The translations under genes and the position numbers were made by a program. From assembly GCA_028280415.1 (NCBI GenBank), contig JANQLV010000057.1, forward strand, positions 38,327 through 102,326: a stretch of DNA of 64,000 nucleotides. Direction: 5' to 3'. The notes under the pieces were generated by a model. It saw only the letters and a list, made by a program, of their open reading frames with translations, was not told where the DNA came from and did no database searches. Position 1 is the stretch's first letter; every line of letters starts with the position of its first letter. The DNA is from Saprospiraceae bacterium. GTDB lineage: Bacteria; Bacteroidota; Bacteroidia; Chitinophagales; Saprospiraceae. This document shows, in pieces, positions 18,381 through 28,100 of the stretch.

Positions 18381-18610
18381 TTCTCCTTATTTGCTACAGT
18401 AATATATTTTGAAAACGAGATGTTTTGCTAGTATCTGTATTAGAAATAATACTGGCAAAATTATCAATGCTCTGAGAGTGGTTCATCATCTGAATTTTCG
18501 TCCGGAATGCAATATAAAAGGCTGAAGGCAGCGAAGTGCCGGCTTCATATGGTTTGACAAAATACATTAACCGTAAATCTGCTTGACAAATAGGACTATT
18601 TGCGAATTGA

Positions 18611-18666
18611 AAAACCGAGGACGAATCAGTTTTATGAATACAAATGTAATTAGAATCTTGAAATTA
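18611..18666 (-). promoter_or_regulatory. Promoter box plus 5' hairpin leader of the wzz operon (copy 1)
   Basis: On the minus strand TACATTTG (18648-18641) fits the Bacteroidetes -7 box TAnnTTTG. Seven bases downstream lies a hairpin with arms AAAACTGA and TCGGTTTT (one G-U pair) around the loop TTCGTCC (18633-18611), followed by a short T run. Upstream the block TAATTTCAAG (18666-18657) replaces an obvious -33 TTTG. The same three elements, in order and at almost the same spacing, recur at 28282-28342 before the wza-like gene. The 18381-18691 interval otherwise contains no gene that I can see. Confidence 0.6.
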
Positions 18667-18691
18667 GGTAAACAAGCGAGCAGAATTATGT

Positions 18692-19750
18692 TTATTGCTC
18701 TACGTAGCGGCTCACCCAAGCCTGGTGAATTTCTTCAAACGTTTGCCGGAGCGATTTTGTAATATCCCAGCCTGGATAATGACTTTTCATTTTTCGAAGA
18801 TCGCTATAATAGCAAATATGATCTCCGATTCTATTGTTTTCATCATATTTATACCGCATGGTTTTTCCACTGATTTCGGAAATGATGTTAAAGGCTTCGA
18901 GGATTGAGCAGGTATTATTTTTTCCACCTCCGATATTATAAACTTCAGCAATACGCGGAGCCTTGATAAACTCTTCTATAAACCGGGCTACATCATAAGA
19001 GTGAATATTATCTCTGACCTGTTTTCCTTTATAACCGAAAATGGTGTATTCTTTTTCTTCGAGATTGCATTTTATCAAATAACTCAAAAAGCCGTGAAGC
19101 TCTACACCTGAATGGCTCGGTCCGGTCAGGCAACCTCCTCTTAGTACGCAGGTCGGCATATCAAAGTATCGACCGTATTCCTGTACGGAAATATCGGCTG
19201 CTACTTTGGAAGCGCCGAAAAGGGAATGTTTACACTGGTCAATTCTGAAGGTCTCCGGAATTCCGTTTTCATAGGTTTTATCTGCATAATCATATCGGGT
19301 TTCCAGTTCCACCATTTCAATCTCATTGGGTGCATCCCCATATACTTTATTCGTGGAAAGATGTACAAAGGGAACTTCCGTGCTGTATTGTCTGAGGGAT
19401 TCCAGGAGATTAAAAGTCCCAACAGCATTGGTATCGAAATCATCAAAAGGAATTGCTGCAGCCCGGTCATGACTTGGCTGAGCAGCTGTGTGTACAATCG
19501 CATCAGGTTTGATGAAAGGAATAATTTCCAGGACCTTTTCGCGATTGCGAATATCAATTTCGTGGTGGAAAAAATTATCAATTACCGATTCCAGTCGTTT
19601 TTGATTCCATCTGGTATCTCCGCTAGGACCAAAAAATATAGATCGTTGATTATTATCTATTCCGTGGATTTCCCAGCCCTGATTTGCAAAATGTATACAA
19701 ACCTCAGAACCAATAAGACCAGAAGAACCTGTTACCAATAATTTTTTCAT
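18692..19750 (-). CDS. NAD-dependent sugar epimerase, CDP-paratose/tyvelose 2-epimerase (RfbE)-like
   Basis: 352 aa extended SDR protein. The Rossmann motif GSSGLIG is at residues 8-14. STNKVYGD (132-139) followed by ETRYDY, the [14 protein letters not shown] block and NIGGG are shared with RfbE, the CDP-tyvelose 2-epimerase. In the YxxxK motif the tyrosine is Phe (HSLFGASK, Phe178 and Lys182). I recall that Phe is usual in the subfamily with the [21 protein letters not shown] block, so the protein may still be active by another mechanism. No CDP-sugar genes are in the window, so the real substrate is uncertain. Confidence 0.7.
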   Translation of the reverse strand: MKKLLVTGSSGLIGSEVCIHFANQGWEIHGIDNNQRSIFFGPSGDTRWNQKRLESVIDNFFHHEIDIRNREKVLEIIPFIKPDAIVHTAAQPSHDRAAAIPFDDFDTNAVGTFNLLESLRQYSTEVPFVHLSTNKVYGDAPNEIEMVELETRYDYADKTYENGIPETFRIDQCKHSLFGASKVAADISVQEYGRYFDMPTCVLRGGCLTGPSHSGVELHGFLSYLIKCNLEEKEYTIFGYKGKQVRDNIHSYDVARFIEEFIKAPRIAEVYNIGGGKNNTCSILEAFNIISEISGKTMRYKYDENNRIGDHICYYSDLRKMKSHYPGWDITKSLRQTFEEIHQAWVSRYVEQ

Positions 19751-19902
19751 CTAGATAAATGTATTTAGGCTTAATGTTTAGTATAAAATCGTTTTAAGAA
19801 ATGGATACTGTTTTCTTAAACTTTATTTGATACGATAACACTTAGCGCTATGTTACATTTTTGCTTTTTTCCGGCTTTTTATCCTGAAAGTCTTTTAATA
19901 GC

Positions 19903-21045
19903 TCAAAGAACATTAAAAAACTTTTCAACCTTACTGATAATATAGTCCTGAATTTCTGGTTTCATTTCTGTATGGATAGGAAGCGAGATCACAGACCGGC
20001 AAAGTTCTTCAGTAGTCTGTAACTCAAAACCGGGCTCGGCATATTTGCTGAATGCTTCTTGCTTGTATAGAGGTACGGGATAATAAACGCCACAGGGAAT
20101 ATCATTGGTTTTTAAATATTCAATTAGCTCATCTCGTTTTCCATTTTGAACGATTAAAGTATATTGATGAAAAACATGTGTAGAATATTTAGCTCTAAAT
20201 GGCGTTTTCAATTCGGCGATATTTTTAAAAGCTTCATCATACTTGTCAGCAACAGCTATCCTTGCTTTGCTATAAAGGTCTAAATGCTTGAGCTTGATAT
20301 CCAGTATTGCCGCCTGAATACTGTCCAGCCTGGAATTACAGCCAATGACCGAATGGTAGTATTTTTTCTTTTGACCGTGATTGGCAATCATTCTGATTTT
20401 TTTCGCCAATTCATCATTATTGGTAAATATAGCACCTCCATCTCCATAACATCCCAGGTTTTTAGAAGGGAAGAAAGAGGTTGTTCCGATATCACCAATT
20501 GTTCCGGTTTTTGCTGTTTTCCCGTTTGAGAAAGTATAATCTGCTCCTATAGCCTGTGCATTATCTTCTACTACAAATAAATTATTTGCTTTTGCAAAAG
20601 TCATAATAGCTTCCATATCCGCACTTTGTCCAAAAAGATGAACGGGAACGATTGCTTTGGTCTTATCGGTTAACGCTTTTTCCAGTAAATCAATAGTTGT
20701 ATTAAAAGTATCTGCCTGGACATCGACCATAACGGGAGTCAGATTGAGCAGGCCAATAACTTCGGCTGTGGCCACGTAGGTAAAAGCCGGTACAATCACT
20801 TCATCACCAGGCTTTAGCCCCAGTGCCATTAAAGCAATTTGCAAGGCATCTGTACCATTGGCACATCCGATTACATGCTGTACGTCCAGGTATTGAGACA
20901 GGTTATCGGTGAAAGATTTTACGGCCGGACCATTAATAAAAGTGGCAGTAGCACAGACCTCACTGATAGCCTGATCAATTTCCGGTTTTAGATTTTGATA
21001 CTGACTAATCAGATCGACCATCTGAATTTTTTCTTTTACATCCAT
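19903..21045 (-). CDS. WbpE/WlbC-type UDP-3-keto-GlcNAcA aminotransferase (DegT family)
   Basis: 380 aa from the ATG at 21045; an in-frame TTG 18 bp upstream is less likely. PLP-dependent DegT/DnrJ aminotransferase with ANGTDALQIALMALGLKPGDEVIVPAFTYVATAE, VPVHLFGQSADM, EDNAQAIGA and the PLP lysine in SFFPSKNLGCYGDGGA (Lys195), all very close to WbpE/WlbC. It transfers an amino group from glutamate to the 3-keto intermediate made by WlbA, giving UDP-GlcNAc3NA. It lies between the RfbE-like gene and wbpP. Confidence 0.87.
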   Translation of the reverse strand: MDVKEKIQMVDLISQYQNLKPEIDQAISEVCATATFINGPAVKSFTDNLSQYLDVQHVIGCANGTDALQIALMALGLKPGDEVIVPAFTYVATAEVIGLLNLTPVMVDVQADTFNTTIDLLEKALTDKTKAIVPVHLFGQSADMEAIMTFAKANNLFVVEDNAQAIGADYTFSNGKTAKTGTIGDIGTTSFFPSKNLGCYGDGGAIFTNNDELAKKIRMIANHGQKKKYYHSVIGCNSRLDSIQAAILDIKLKHLDLYSKARIAVADKYDEAFKNIAELKTPFRAKYSTHVFHQYTLIVQNGKRDELIEYLKTNDIPCGVYYPVPLYKQEAFSKYAEPGFELQTTEELCRSVISLPIHTEMKPEIQDYIISKVEKFFNVL

Positions 21046-21115
21046 AATATATTCTCTAGTCAATTATGCAAGGGTTGTAATTTCATTGAATAAGAACTGC
21101 TGCATATGAAAGCAG

Positions 21116-22075
21116 TTATACTTTTGCAGTATACCAGTTGAATGCTAAAGCGAGTCCTTGTTTGACTTTGACTTTTGGATTATAACCCAAAAGGGTACGT
21201 GCTTTGGAGATATCGGCAAGACTATGTGGAATATCCCCTACCCTGTTTTCCCGATGCCGGGCGACTGCCGAAGAACCGGTAATTTCCTTGATATTCTGCC
21301 AAAGTTCCTTGAGAGTAGTGCGTTCTCCTAAAGCTACATTATAGACTTGATTTACCGCTTGTTCATTTTCCGTAAATAATGCCAGAAGGTTAGCTTGCAC
21401 GGCATTTTCAACATAGGTGAAATCCCGGCTATAGGATCCGTCCCCATTAATAAAAGGCGTTTCATTTTCGATGGCTGCCTTCATAAATAATGGAATAACA
21501 GCAGCGTAAGCACCACTGGGATCCTGCTTGGGGCCGAAGACGTTAAAATAGCGTAAGCCTATATATTGGAAATCGTAAGTTTTTGAAAACACATCAGCGT
21601 ATAACTCATTGACATATTTTGTTACCGCATAAGGAGATAATGGTTTTCCGATAACCGGTTCGACTTTCGGAAGTCCTTCACTGTCTCCATAAGTAGAAGA
21701 TGATGCCGCAAAGACTACCCGCTTTATACCATTTTGTACGGCAGCATGAAAAATATTTAAAGTTCCTGTGATATTTACCTCATTAGAAGTTAAAGGGTCT
21801 TTTATTGATCTTGGTACCGAACCCAAAGCAGCCTGATGTGTAATTAAGTTAATGCCCCGGGTAGCCGCAAGGCAGGTATCATAATCTCTGATATCTCCTT
21901 TTATAAATTCAAAACCATCGCGTGCCATAAATTCGGCAATATTTTTTTCAAAACCGGTAGCGAGGTTATCCAGTACTCTGACCAAACCAACTCTTTCATC
22001 ATTCAATAATGCCTCGACCAAATTAGAGCCGATAAAACCCGCTCCGCCTGTAATCAGAATATTCTGTTGTTGCAT
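21116..22075 (-). CDS. wbpP: UDP-GlcNAc/GalNAc 4-epimerase, WbpP-type
   Basis: 319 aa SDR epimerase. GGAGFIG (10-16), HQAALGSVPRSIKDPLTSNEVN (a WbpP hallmark), SSSTYGD, the YxxxK pair Tyr149/Lys153 in YAVTK, RYFNVFGPKQDPSGAYAAVIP and GDGSYSRDFTYVENAVQANL are all present. WbpP interconverts UDP-GlcNAc and UDP-GalNAc (and the uronic forms). It is paired with the TviB/WbpO-like dehydrogenase 150 bp upstream, as in loci that make UDP-GalNAcA. Confidence 0.88.
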   Translation of the reverse strand: MQQQNILITGGAGFIGSNLVEALLNDERVGLVRVLDNLATGFEKNIAEFMARDGFEFIKGDIRDYDTCLAATRGINLITHQAALGSVPRSIKDPLTSNEVNITGTLNIFHAAVQNGIKRVVFAASSSTYGDSEGLPKVEPVIGKPLSPYAVTKYVNELYADVFSKTYDFQYIGLRYFNVFGPKQDPSGAYAAVIPLFMKAAIENETPFINGDGSYSRDFTYVENAVQANLLALFTENEQAVNQVYNVALGERTTLKELWQNIKEITGSSAVARHRENRVGDIPHSLADISKARTLLGYNPKVKVKQGLALAFNWYTAKV

Positions 22076-22222
22076 TTAACCATTATTTAGATTCAATAAA
22101 TGTTGGGTAATTCTTTTGCAGGATTCTTATCTCAGAGTTGTGGAACCTTTCCTAATTTCCAATTACTACTTCTTCATTTTTACCAAAGTGATCTAATAAA
22201 TACCAGAACAACCTTTATTAAA

Positions 22223-23554
22223 TTAGAGTCGGGCATCCACCTGCTTTTTGTCAAAAAAACCTTTAACATCGTATAGCACAGAATTAGCAGCCTGCAGCGT
22301 ATCAATCGCCATTTCTTTAAACTCGTTGTGCGCAACGGTCAGAATAATAGCGTCAAATTTTTTATCCTTTGGAACTTCATTATAAACTTCGATGCCATAT
22401 TCGTGGGCTACTTCGGCTTTTGAAGCCCAAGGGTCAAGAACCTCTACATTGATATTATAGGTTAAAAGTTCATTATATACATCTATGGCCTTGGTGTTTC
22501 TGATATCCGGACAATTCTCTTTGAAAGTAATACCTAACATTAAGACATTTGCGCCCTTCACTTTTATGTCTTTTTTCACCATTAGTTTTACAATTTCTCC
22601 GGCTACATATTTGCCCATGGTATCATTCAACCGGCGACCGGCGAGTATAATTTCAGGGTGATAGCCTACCTCCTGTGCTTTTTGTGCCAAGTAATAAGGA
22701 TCGACCCCTATACAATGCCCACCCACAAGGCCGGGTTTGAAGGGCAGGAAATTCCATTTTGTACCTGCGGCTTCCAGCACTTCATGGGTGTCAATTTCCA
22801 GCAGGTTAAAAATTTTGGACAGCTCATTAACAAAAGCAATATTGATATCTCGCTGACTGTTTTCGATAACTTTGGCTGCTTCGGCAACTTTGATACTACT
22901 TGCTTTGAAAGTGCCGGCAGTGATTATAGACCGATATAACTGATCTACGATTTCAGCTATCTCGGGGGTAGAGCCGGAAGTGACTTTCAGTATCTTGGTA
23001 ACGGTATGTTTTTTATCTCCCGGATTGATTCTTTCGGGACTATAGCCACAGAAAAAGTCTGTATTAAATTTAAGACCAGAATGTTTTTCCAAAACAGGGA
23101 CACATTCATCTTCGGTCACTCCCGGATAAACAGTAGATTCATAGATAACGATATCCCCTTTTTTCAAAACCTTGGCAACTGTTTCGCTGGCTTTATAAAG
23201 AGGCGTAAGAATCGGACGATGGTACTTATCCGTTGGAGTCGGGACCGTTACAATGTACACATCACAGTTTTCAATAACTGAGCTATTGGTAGTAATATAA
23301 AGTCCTTGCTCTTCGATATCCTTTTTTAGAACAGCTTGAAGCAAATCATCTTCGACTTCCAATGTACTATCCTTGCCATTATTGAGTTCGTCTACTCTGG
23401 ATTGGTTGATATCGAAGCCAATAGTTTGAAATTGTTTTCCAAACTCTACAGCGAGCGGAAGACCAACGTATCCGAGGCCGATAACTGCTATTTTTTTGGT
23501 TTTTATATTCGTGTTGATAGTCTTATTATGTTTTGTTACGGTATCAATATTCAT
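22223..23554 (-). CDS. UDP-HexNAc 6-dehydrogenase, TviB/WbpO-type
   Basis: 443 aa UDP-glucose/GDP-mannose dehydrogenase family. It has the Rossmann motif GLGYVGLP (26-33), [28 protein letters not shown] (typical of the TviB/WbpO branch), and the catalytic Cys281 in [13 protein letters not shown]. It oxidises C6 of UDP-GlcNAc or UDP-GalNAc twice with NAD+. It is the only dehydrogenase of this type in the window, so it would have to feed both the WlbA branch (UDP-GlcNAcA) and any GalNAcA made with WbpP. The 23-residue N-terminal extension is unusual but the ATG at 23554 is the natural start. Confidence 0.88.
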   Translation of the reverse strand: MNIDTVTKHNKTINTNIKTKKIAVIGLGYVGLPLAVEFGKQFQTIGFDINQSRVDELNNGKDSTLEVEDDLLQAVLKKDIEEQGLYITTNSSVIENCDVYIVTVPTPTDKYHRPILTPLYKASETVAKVLKKGDIVIYESTVYPGVTEDECVPVLEKHSGLKFNTDFFCGYSPERINPGDKKHTVTKILKVTSGSTPEIAEIVDQLYRSIITAGTFKASSIKVAEAAKVIENSQRDINIAFVNELSKIFNLLEIDTHEVLEAAGTKWNFLPFKPGLVGGHCIGVDPYYLAQKAQEVGYHPEIILAGRRLNDTMGKYVAGEIVKLMVKKDIKVKGANVLMLGITFKENCPDIRNTKAIDVYNELLTYNINVEVLDPWASKAEVAHEYGIEVYNEVPKDKKFDAIILTVAHNEFKEMAIDTLQAANSVLYDVKGFFDKKQVDARL

Positions 23555-23590
23555 TATGCTGAAATTCTTTTTTGTGAGGATTTGATAAGG

Positions 23591-23627
23591 CTTCGCCGTC
23601 GATAAGTCGCAGCTTATACGTCCGAAG
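23591..23627 (-). repeat. Imperfect GC-rich inverted repeat between the antiterminator gene and the dehydrogenase gene
   Basis: Arms CTTCGCCGTCGATAAG (23591-23606) and CTTATACGTCCGAAG (23613-23627) pair with two small bulges and leave a loop of about six bases. The element stands out by GC content in an AT-rich interval. On the minus strand it lies 64 bp after the UpxY-like gene and 37 bp before the TviB-like start, so a terminator, pause or RNA-stability element is possible. No U run follows on either strand. Confidence 0.4.
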
Positions 23628-23690
23628 AGGCAAATAATATTTTGATGCCTGCATATATTTAATAAAGGCCAGTGGTGTATGGAATGTCCA

Positions 23691-24260
23691 TTAAACCACT
23701 AAACCATCTGCATTGATCTTTCTCAAAAGATGCGCAGCAATGCTTACATTCAGAGCAAGACCAATATTCGTTAGATGTACACTCAGGTACTGATTGTTTT
23801 CTTTTTTTATCAATATCCCCTGCAAACCGGTCAGGTTTCCTCCGATGACTTCGACCTGATCGCCGATTTGAAAAGGACGATTATCAACTTGAACATTCTC
23901 AGCTTTTCCCAGCACTCTTTTTAATAGCTCAATTTCTGCTTCCGGGATAGAAATCAGATTATTGGAAAATTTCACAAAGCCCAAAACATTGGGGCATTGG
24001 AGTACCTTCAGGTATTCTTTTTTAGTGATTTTGGTAAAAACGTACTGATTAATTAGCGGAAGTTCGACCTTTTTGATTTTGCGAGCATACCTTCTGGTAA
24101 CAAACTGAAGAGGGAGATATTGTTGAATACCTGATTGCTTCAAATATTTTGCAACGACCTTTTCTCTTTTATAATGAGTATATACAGCAAACCATTTTGC
24201 CTGTAAGTCGTCGAGGTGATTTTCGGGATATTCTGTTCTTTTTGAAACCAGTTCATTCAT
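23691..24260 (-). CDS. UpxY/NusG-like transcription antiterminator
   Basis: 189 aa from the ATG at 24260; a TTG three codons earlier is possible. The N-terminal NGN domain is clear ([63 protein letters not shown]). A C-terminal KOW motif follows ([34 protein letters not shown]). Proteins of this type (UpxY in Bacteroides, LoaP, RfaH) ride on RNA polymerase and let long polysaccharide operons be read to the end. It is encoded inside the locus it most likely serves; the hairpin leaders at 18611 and 28282 are candidate recruitment sites. Confidence 0.85.
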   Translation of the reverse strand: MNELVSKRTEYPENHLDDLQAKWFAVYTHYKREKVVAKYLKQSGIQQYLPLQFVTRRYARKIKKVELPLINQYVFTKITKKEYLKVLQCPNVLGFVKFSNNLISIPEAEIELLKRVLGKAENVQVDNRPFQIGDQVEVIGGNLTGLQGILIKKENNQYLSVHLTNIGLALNVSIAAHLLRKINADGLVV

Positions 24261-24458
24261 ATCTTGCAACTCAAAAGAGCACTATACATTGAAATTATGG
24301 AAAATTATAAATCGGTTAACTTATAATATAGAGTATAATTTTTACTCAAACAGTAAGAATTGATGACTAGTAAAAGGATAAATCTTAAACCAGTCAATCA
24401 ATTCTTGCACCTATTTATAATACATCAAAGTCAAAATTTAATGCTGCCAATATTTGGA

Positions 24459-24995
24459 TCAATTATCCTTGGACCAAAGCAGCAGTCTTTCGGGGTTCAT
24501 TTCGTTGAGTTTAGAGGCGGGAAGTTCACTCTCCTTATATATCAGGTATCGGACCTTCCTTTGAATCAGCTCTTCGGCTTTTTCAATAAGATTAAGCAAA
24601 TAGGTTTTTTCAATGTCTCCTATAAAGATTAAATCAATAATTTGACTATTGAGCCCTTTTGCAAAATCACCAATCAAATAAACCCGCTCCACATCTCCTA
24701 ATCGCTTTACTACATTTTCAATAATTTGATCTAAACCAATATGCTTTAGTAGAATATTGTGGATCTCTTTAAAAAGCGGATGTTTGGTATTCGCCTGAAA
24801 AATCTTTTTATTCCCTTTCAGTGAAGAACTCAACATTCCTGCATTTTCCAGTTTATTCAGTTCCACTCTGATCGCATTGGTTGATTCTCCGAATTCTCCC
24901 TCCAGGCTACGCAAATAGGCAGTGGTTTTACTGTTTAAAAAAAACTTTAACAGTAGCTTTATTCTGGTTTTGGAAGAAATTAGAGTTTCTATCAT
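24459..24995 (-). CDS. Winged-helix regulator fused to a degenerate nucleotidyltransferase-like domain
   Basis: 178 aa from the ATG at 24995; a TTG lies one codon upstream. Residues about 1-75 are a winged helix (TRIKLLLKFFLN, EGEFGESTNAIRVELNKLENAGML). Residues about 95-170 resemble an MNT-type nucleotidyltransferase fold: YLIGDFAKGLNSQIIDLIFIGDI recalls the GSxxxGxxxxxSDxDL active site, but the Ser and the first Asp are lost, so catalysis is doubtful. I recall proteins of this architecture beside capsule and exopolysaccharide loci in Bacteroidota, with no proven function. Its own promoter and a palindrome that overlaps the start codon suggest self-regulation. Confidence 0.7.
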   Translation of the reverse strand: MIETLISSKTRIKLLLKFFLNSKTTAYLRSLEGEFGESTNAIRVELNKLENAGMLSSSLKGNKKIFQANTKHPLFKEIHNILLKHIGLDQIIENVVKRLGDVERVYLIGDFAKGLNSQIIDLIFIGDIEKTYLLNLIEKAEELIQRKVRYLIYKESELPASKLNEMNPERLLLWSKDN

Positions 24996-25045
24996 CAATA
25001 TTGATATTGAGTAACAAAATTACTCAATTTTTATTATATTACAAA
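24994..25045 (-). promoter_or_regulatory. Consensus Bacteroidetes promoter with a palindromic operator over the start codon
   Basis: On the minus strand TTTG (25045-25042), a 19-bp spacer and TAATTTTG (25022-25015) match the -33/-7 consensus. Transcription would start near 25008. The perfect palindrome ATCAATATTGAT (24994-25005) lies between that point and the ATG at 24995 and overlaps it by two bases. This is the position expected of an autoregulatory operator for the winged-helix protein. Confidence 0.65.
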
Positions 25046-25141
25046 TTTTAATAAAGGGTTTTCTTGATATATCCCGGAAGACCTTGTTTTTTCCGGAATC
25101 TATCTATCTGAGTATCTAAGATTAATTGCTATAAACCGGAT

Positions 25142-25169
25142 AAAAAAGCAGGATTTTTTAATCATCCTG
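25142..25169 (-). terminator. Intrinsic terminator after the wza-like gene
   Basis: On the minus strand CAGGAT (25169-25164) pairs with ATCCTG (25154-25149) and is followed by CTTTTTTA. It begins directly after the stop codon. The stem is short (6 bp), so read-through or antitermination into the regulator region is possible. Confidence 0.6.
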
Positions 25170-28100
25170 TTACCGGTTGATCTGTTGAACCAAAAGTATC
25201 AAAGAAAGCACTGCTGTTGCCTGAGCGATACCATCAGCAAGGGTTCTACCCCAGTCGACTTTTTCCCGAGGTTCTTTGTCTTCTTTTTCCTTGACTTCTT
25301 TAGGTGGTTTTATGCCAACGGTTACTATAGAGCCTTCTCGAACAGTTGGATACGTTTTGAAGAATAAGAAATTTCTGGTTTTTTCGATTTCTCCATTGGG
25401 ATGCTCGACACTAATATATTTTTTGTGGCCATCATCACCAATTCCAGCTGCGTAATTGTCGACATACCATTTAGCACTTTTACCTTTTCTATAAGCTACA
25501 TTGATCTTCCCACCCTGGGTTATTTTTTCGGGATAAAGCTCATTTGCTTTGGTAGCTCCTTTAATCGTGACCAGGTCTTTTTGTTTCGGAATGTCGATGA
25601 TATCCCCGGATTTTAAAATGAAATTGCTTTGATCTTTTTTATTTTTCAAAGCTTTATTGAGTTCTACAATGATATAGCCGGTATTATCCTGAGTTCGGTA
25701 AAGAGTCGCACCTTCCGGAAATGCTTCTGTGGTCATCCCTCCTGCTCTTTCAATAATACTCAAAAGGCGCTCATTATCATTTAAAAGCGGATAAGGTCCG
25801 GGGTATTTTACTTCACCATTAATAGTTATGACATTCTGCAGTTCGAAATCGGGTATTTGTCTTACCACAACGAGATCAAAAGGTGCTAATTCAAAACTTC
25901 CCCCACCGGAGATGATATTGAGACTGTCGTCAACTTCGAGCGTTGCTACAATGGTTTCTGCAGTTTGTTCATCTTTGAAAACTACTCTGAAAACTTCAAT
26001 TCTGCTTTGAGCAGCTTCCAGTTTCAGGCCGCCGGCCATGACTATAATGTCTTTCAACGAAAAATTCTGTGCGTAGGGAAATTGTCCAGGACTTCTAACG
26101 GCTCCCGCGATGGAAATATTCGCATCATCCATGAATAACTCTTTGGAATATACTGTAAGTACATCAAGAGGCTCCAGGGAAAAGTTTTCGGGAGAAGAAG
26201 GATCTGCAAATGCTTTCTGAATATCCACCCGAAGAAGCGTTCTGTTCTTGCTATTAGTGGGATCCACCCGGCGGAGGTAACCGAAGGTCGTCGCATCGGG
26301 TCGTAAACCTCCTGCCATCGTAATTATATCTTTGACAGACGTATTTACGGCATAATCGAATGATAAAGGATTTCTAACGGCCCCTTCAACTGTTATTGTA
26401 GCATCATCCGTGTAATCTTCTATTGAATATATCGTTAACTCGTCAAAAGGCTCTAAAGTTATATTTTCCGGCCCACCGGGATTATCCAATGCTTTGCGAA
26501 TATCAATACGGATGGTCTCTCTTTCTTTTTTATTCAGAGGATTAACTCTATTCAGATATCCGAAATCAGTTGCTTCTGGTAAAAGCCCTCCGGCGAGAAT
26601 AATAGCATCATCTATTTTTATTTCTTTACCTACACTGAAGGGCAGCTTTACAGGATTCCTAACCGCTCCGGATACACGAAAATCAGCTACATCGGTGAAT
26701 TGTTTTTGAGCATATATGATCAGCTTGTCCCTGGCTTGCAAGCTGAGATTAGCCAGGCTGTTGGTGTCATCCAATAGAGCCTTTAAATCCACCTTCTCGT
26801 AGCGTACCGTTCCATTGACATTTGCCCTTTGGATAAAAGCAATGTCCGTTCGGGCATCTTCTTCGAGAATAGCTTTCTGCAGTAGGTCGCCAATGCGCAT
26901 TCCATCTGTCAATTCGAAACGTCCCGGAAATTCTACTGCCCCCGAAATCTCTACAAAGTTCTTATATGGCTTGGCTTTTGACTCTATGGTAACTACATCA
27001 CTGCTGAATAATTGAAAATCGGTAGTAGTATTTTCAATAGTTCTATAATCCAGATCAATAATGGTTTCTTCCCCGCTTATAACTCTTTTGATCTGGATTT
27101 TCCCTTTGTAGGCATTATCTGTAAATCCTCCTGCAAATTCGATTAACTTTTTTAATTCTTCTCCTCTGGTTAACTCAAAGGTAAAAGGTCTTCTTATAGC
27201 TCCGTTGATAGAAACCAGCCGCTCGGCTATCGGCACATGGATATAATCATTCTCTTGTAAATAAAATTCATTTTGTACAGACGGATTCAATAAGTATTCA
27301 TAGATGTCGATTCGCTTGGCTTGTTCTCCGGCCCGAATAAGCTGGATATTTCGAACTGAACCTATTGCACTTGGACCTCCAGAAGCAACGAGCGCATTAA
27401 AAGCAGTGTTAACCGCAGGGATATTAAAACTACCGTAGTTCTCTACTTCACCTACAATATTTACATTGATCGTTCGGGCATAATTAATGGTTACTTCGAA
27501 CTCTTCCGGACGGAAGTTAAAATAATTGGAATATCGTCTGCGCAATAAAGTCTTTGCTTTACCGAGGGATAAGCCCTTTAGGTAAATCCGGGGCATTTGC
27601 GAAGGAGAAATATAGCCTGATTTATTGATTTCGAAAACTGCTCCTTCCTGGGAGACACCAAAAATTGAAACAGCTATAATATCCCCGGCACCTAAAATAT
27701 AAGAATCCGGTGGCTTGACATCCTCTGACTGCCGGTAAAGCTGAATGCTTTTATCACGGAATATGTGCTGCCCGTAGATAGAAGGCAGAGGAAGTTGTTC
27801 CTGAAATTCCTCAATAAACTCTTCGGCTACCTCTACTTCTGCTTCACTGGCCGATTTGATTTCTTCAATGGTCACATCTGTACTATCTGCAACAACTACT
27901 TGTTCGGGAACAGGCTGAGGGTCGGGGTTCGTTGCCGGTGCAGCGGGAGGTGAAGAGCTAGAAGGACTGATTCCTCCTTCTTTTTCCGCCTCGATTTCTT
28001 GCAATATTTCCTCGATCGCTTTTTCAATTTCCAGAAGGGCTCTGGGATCTTTTTGATCTACATTATCTATGTCAATTCCGCGTTCCAGCAGTTTTTGCCG

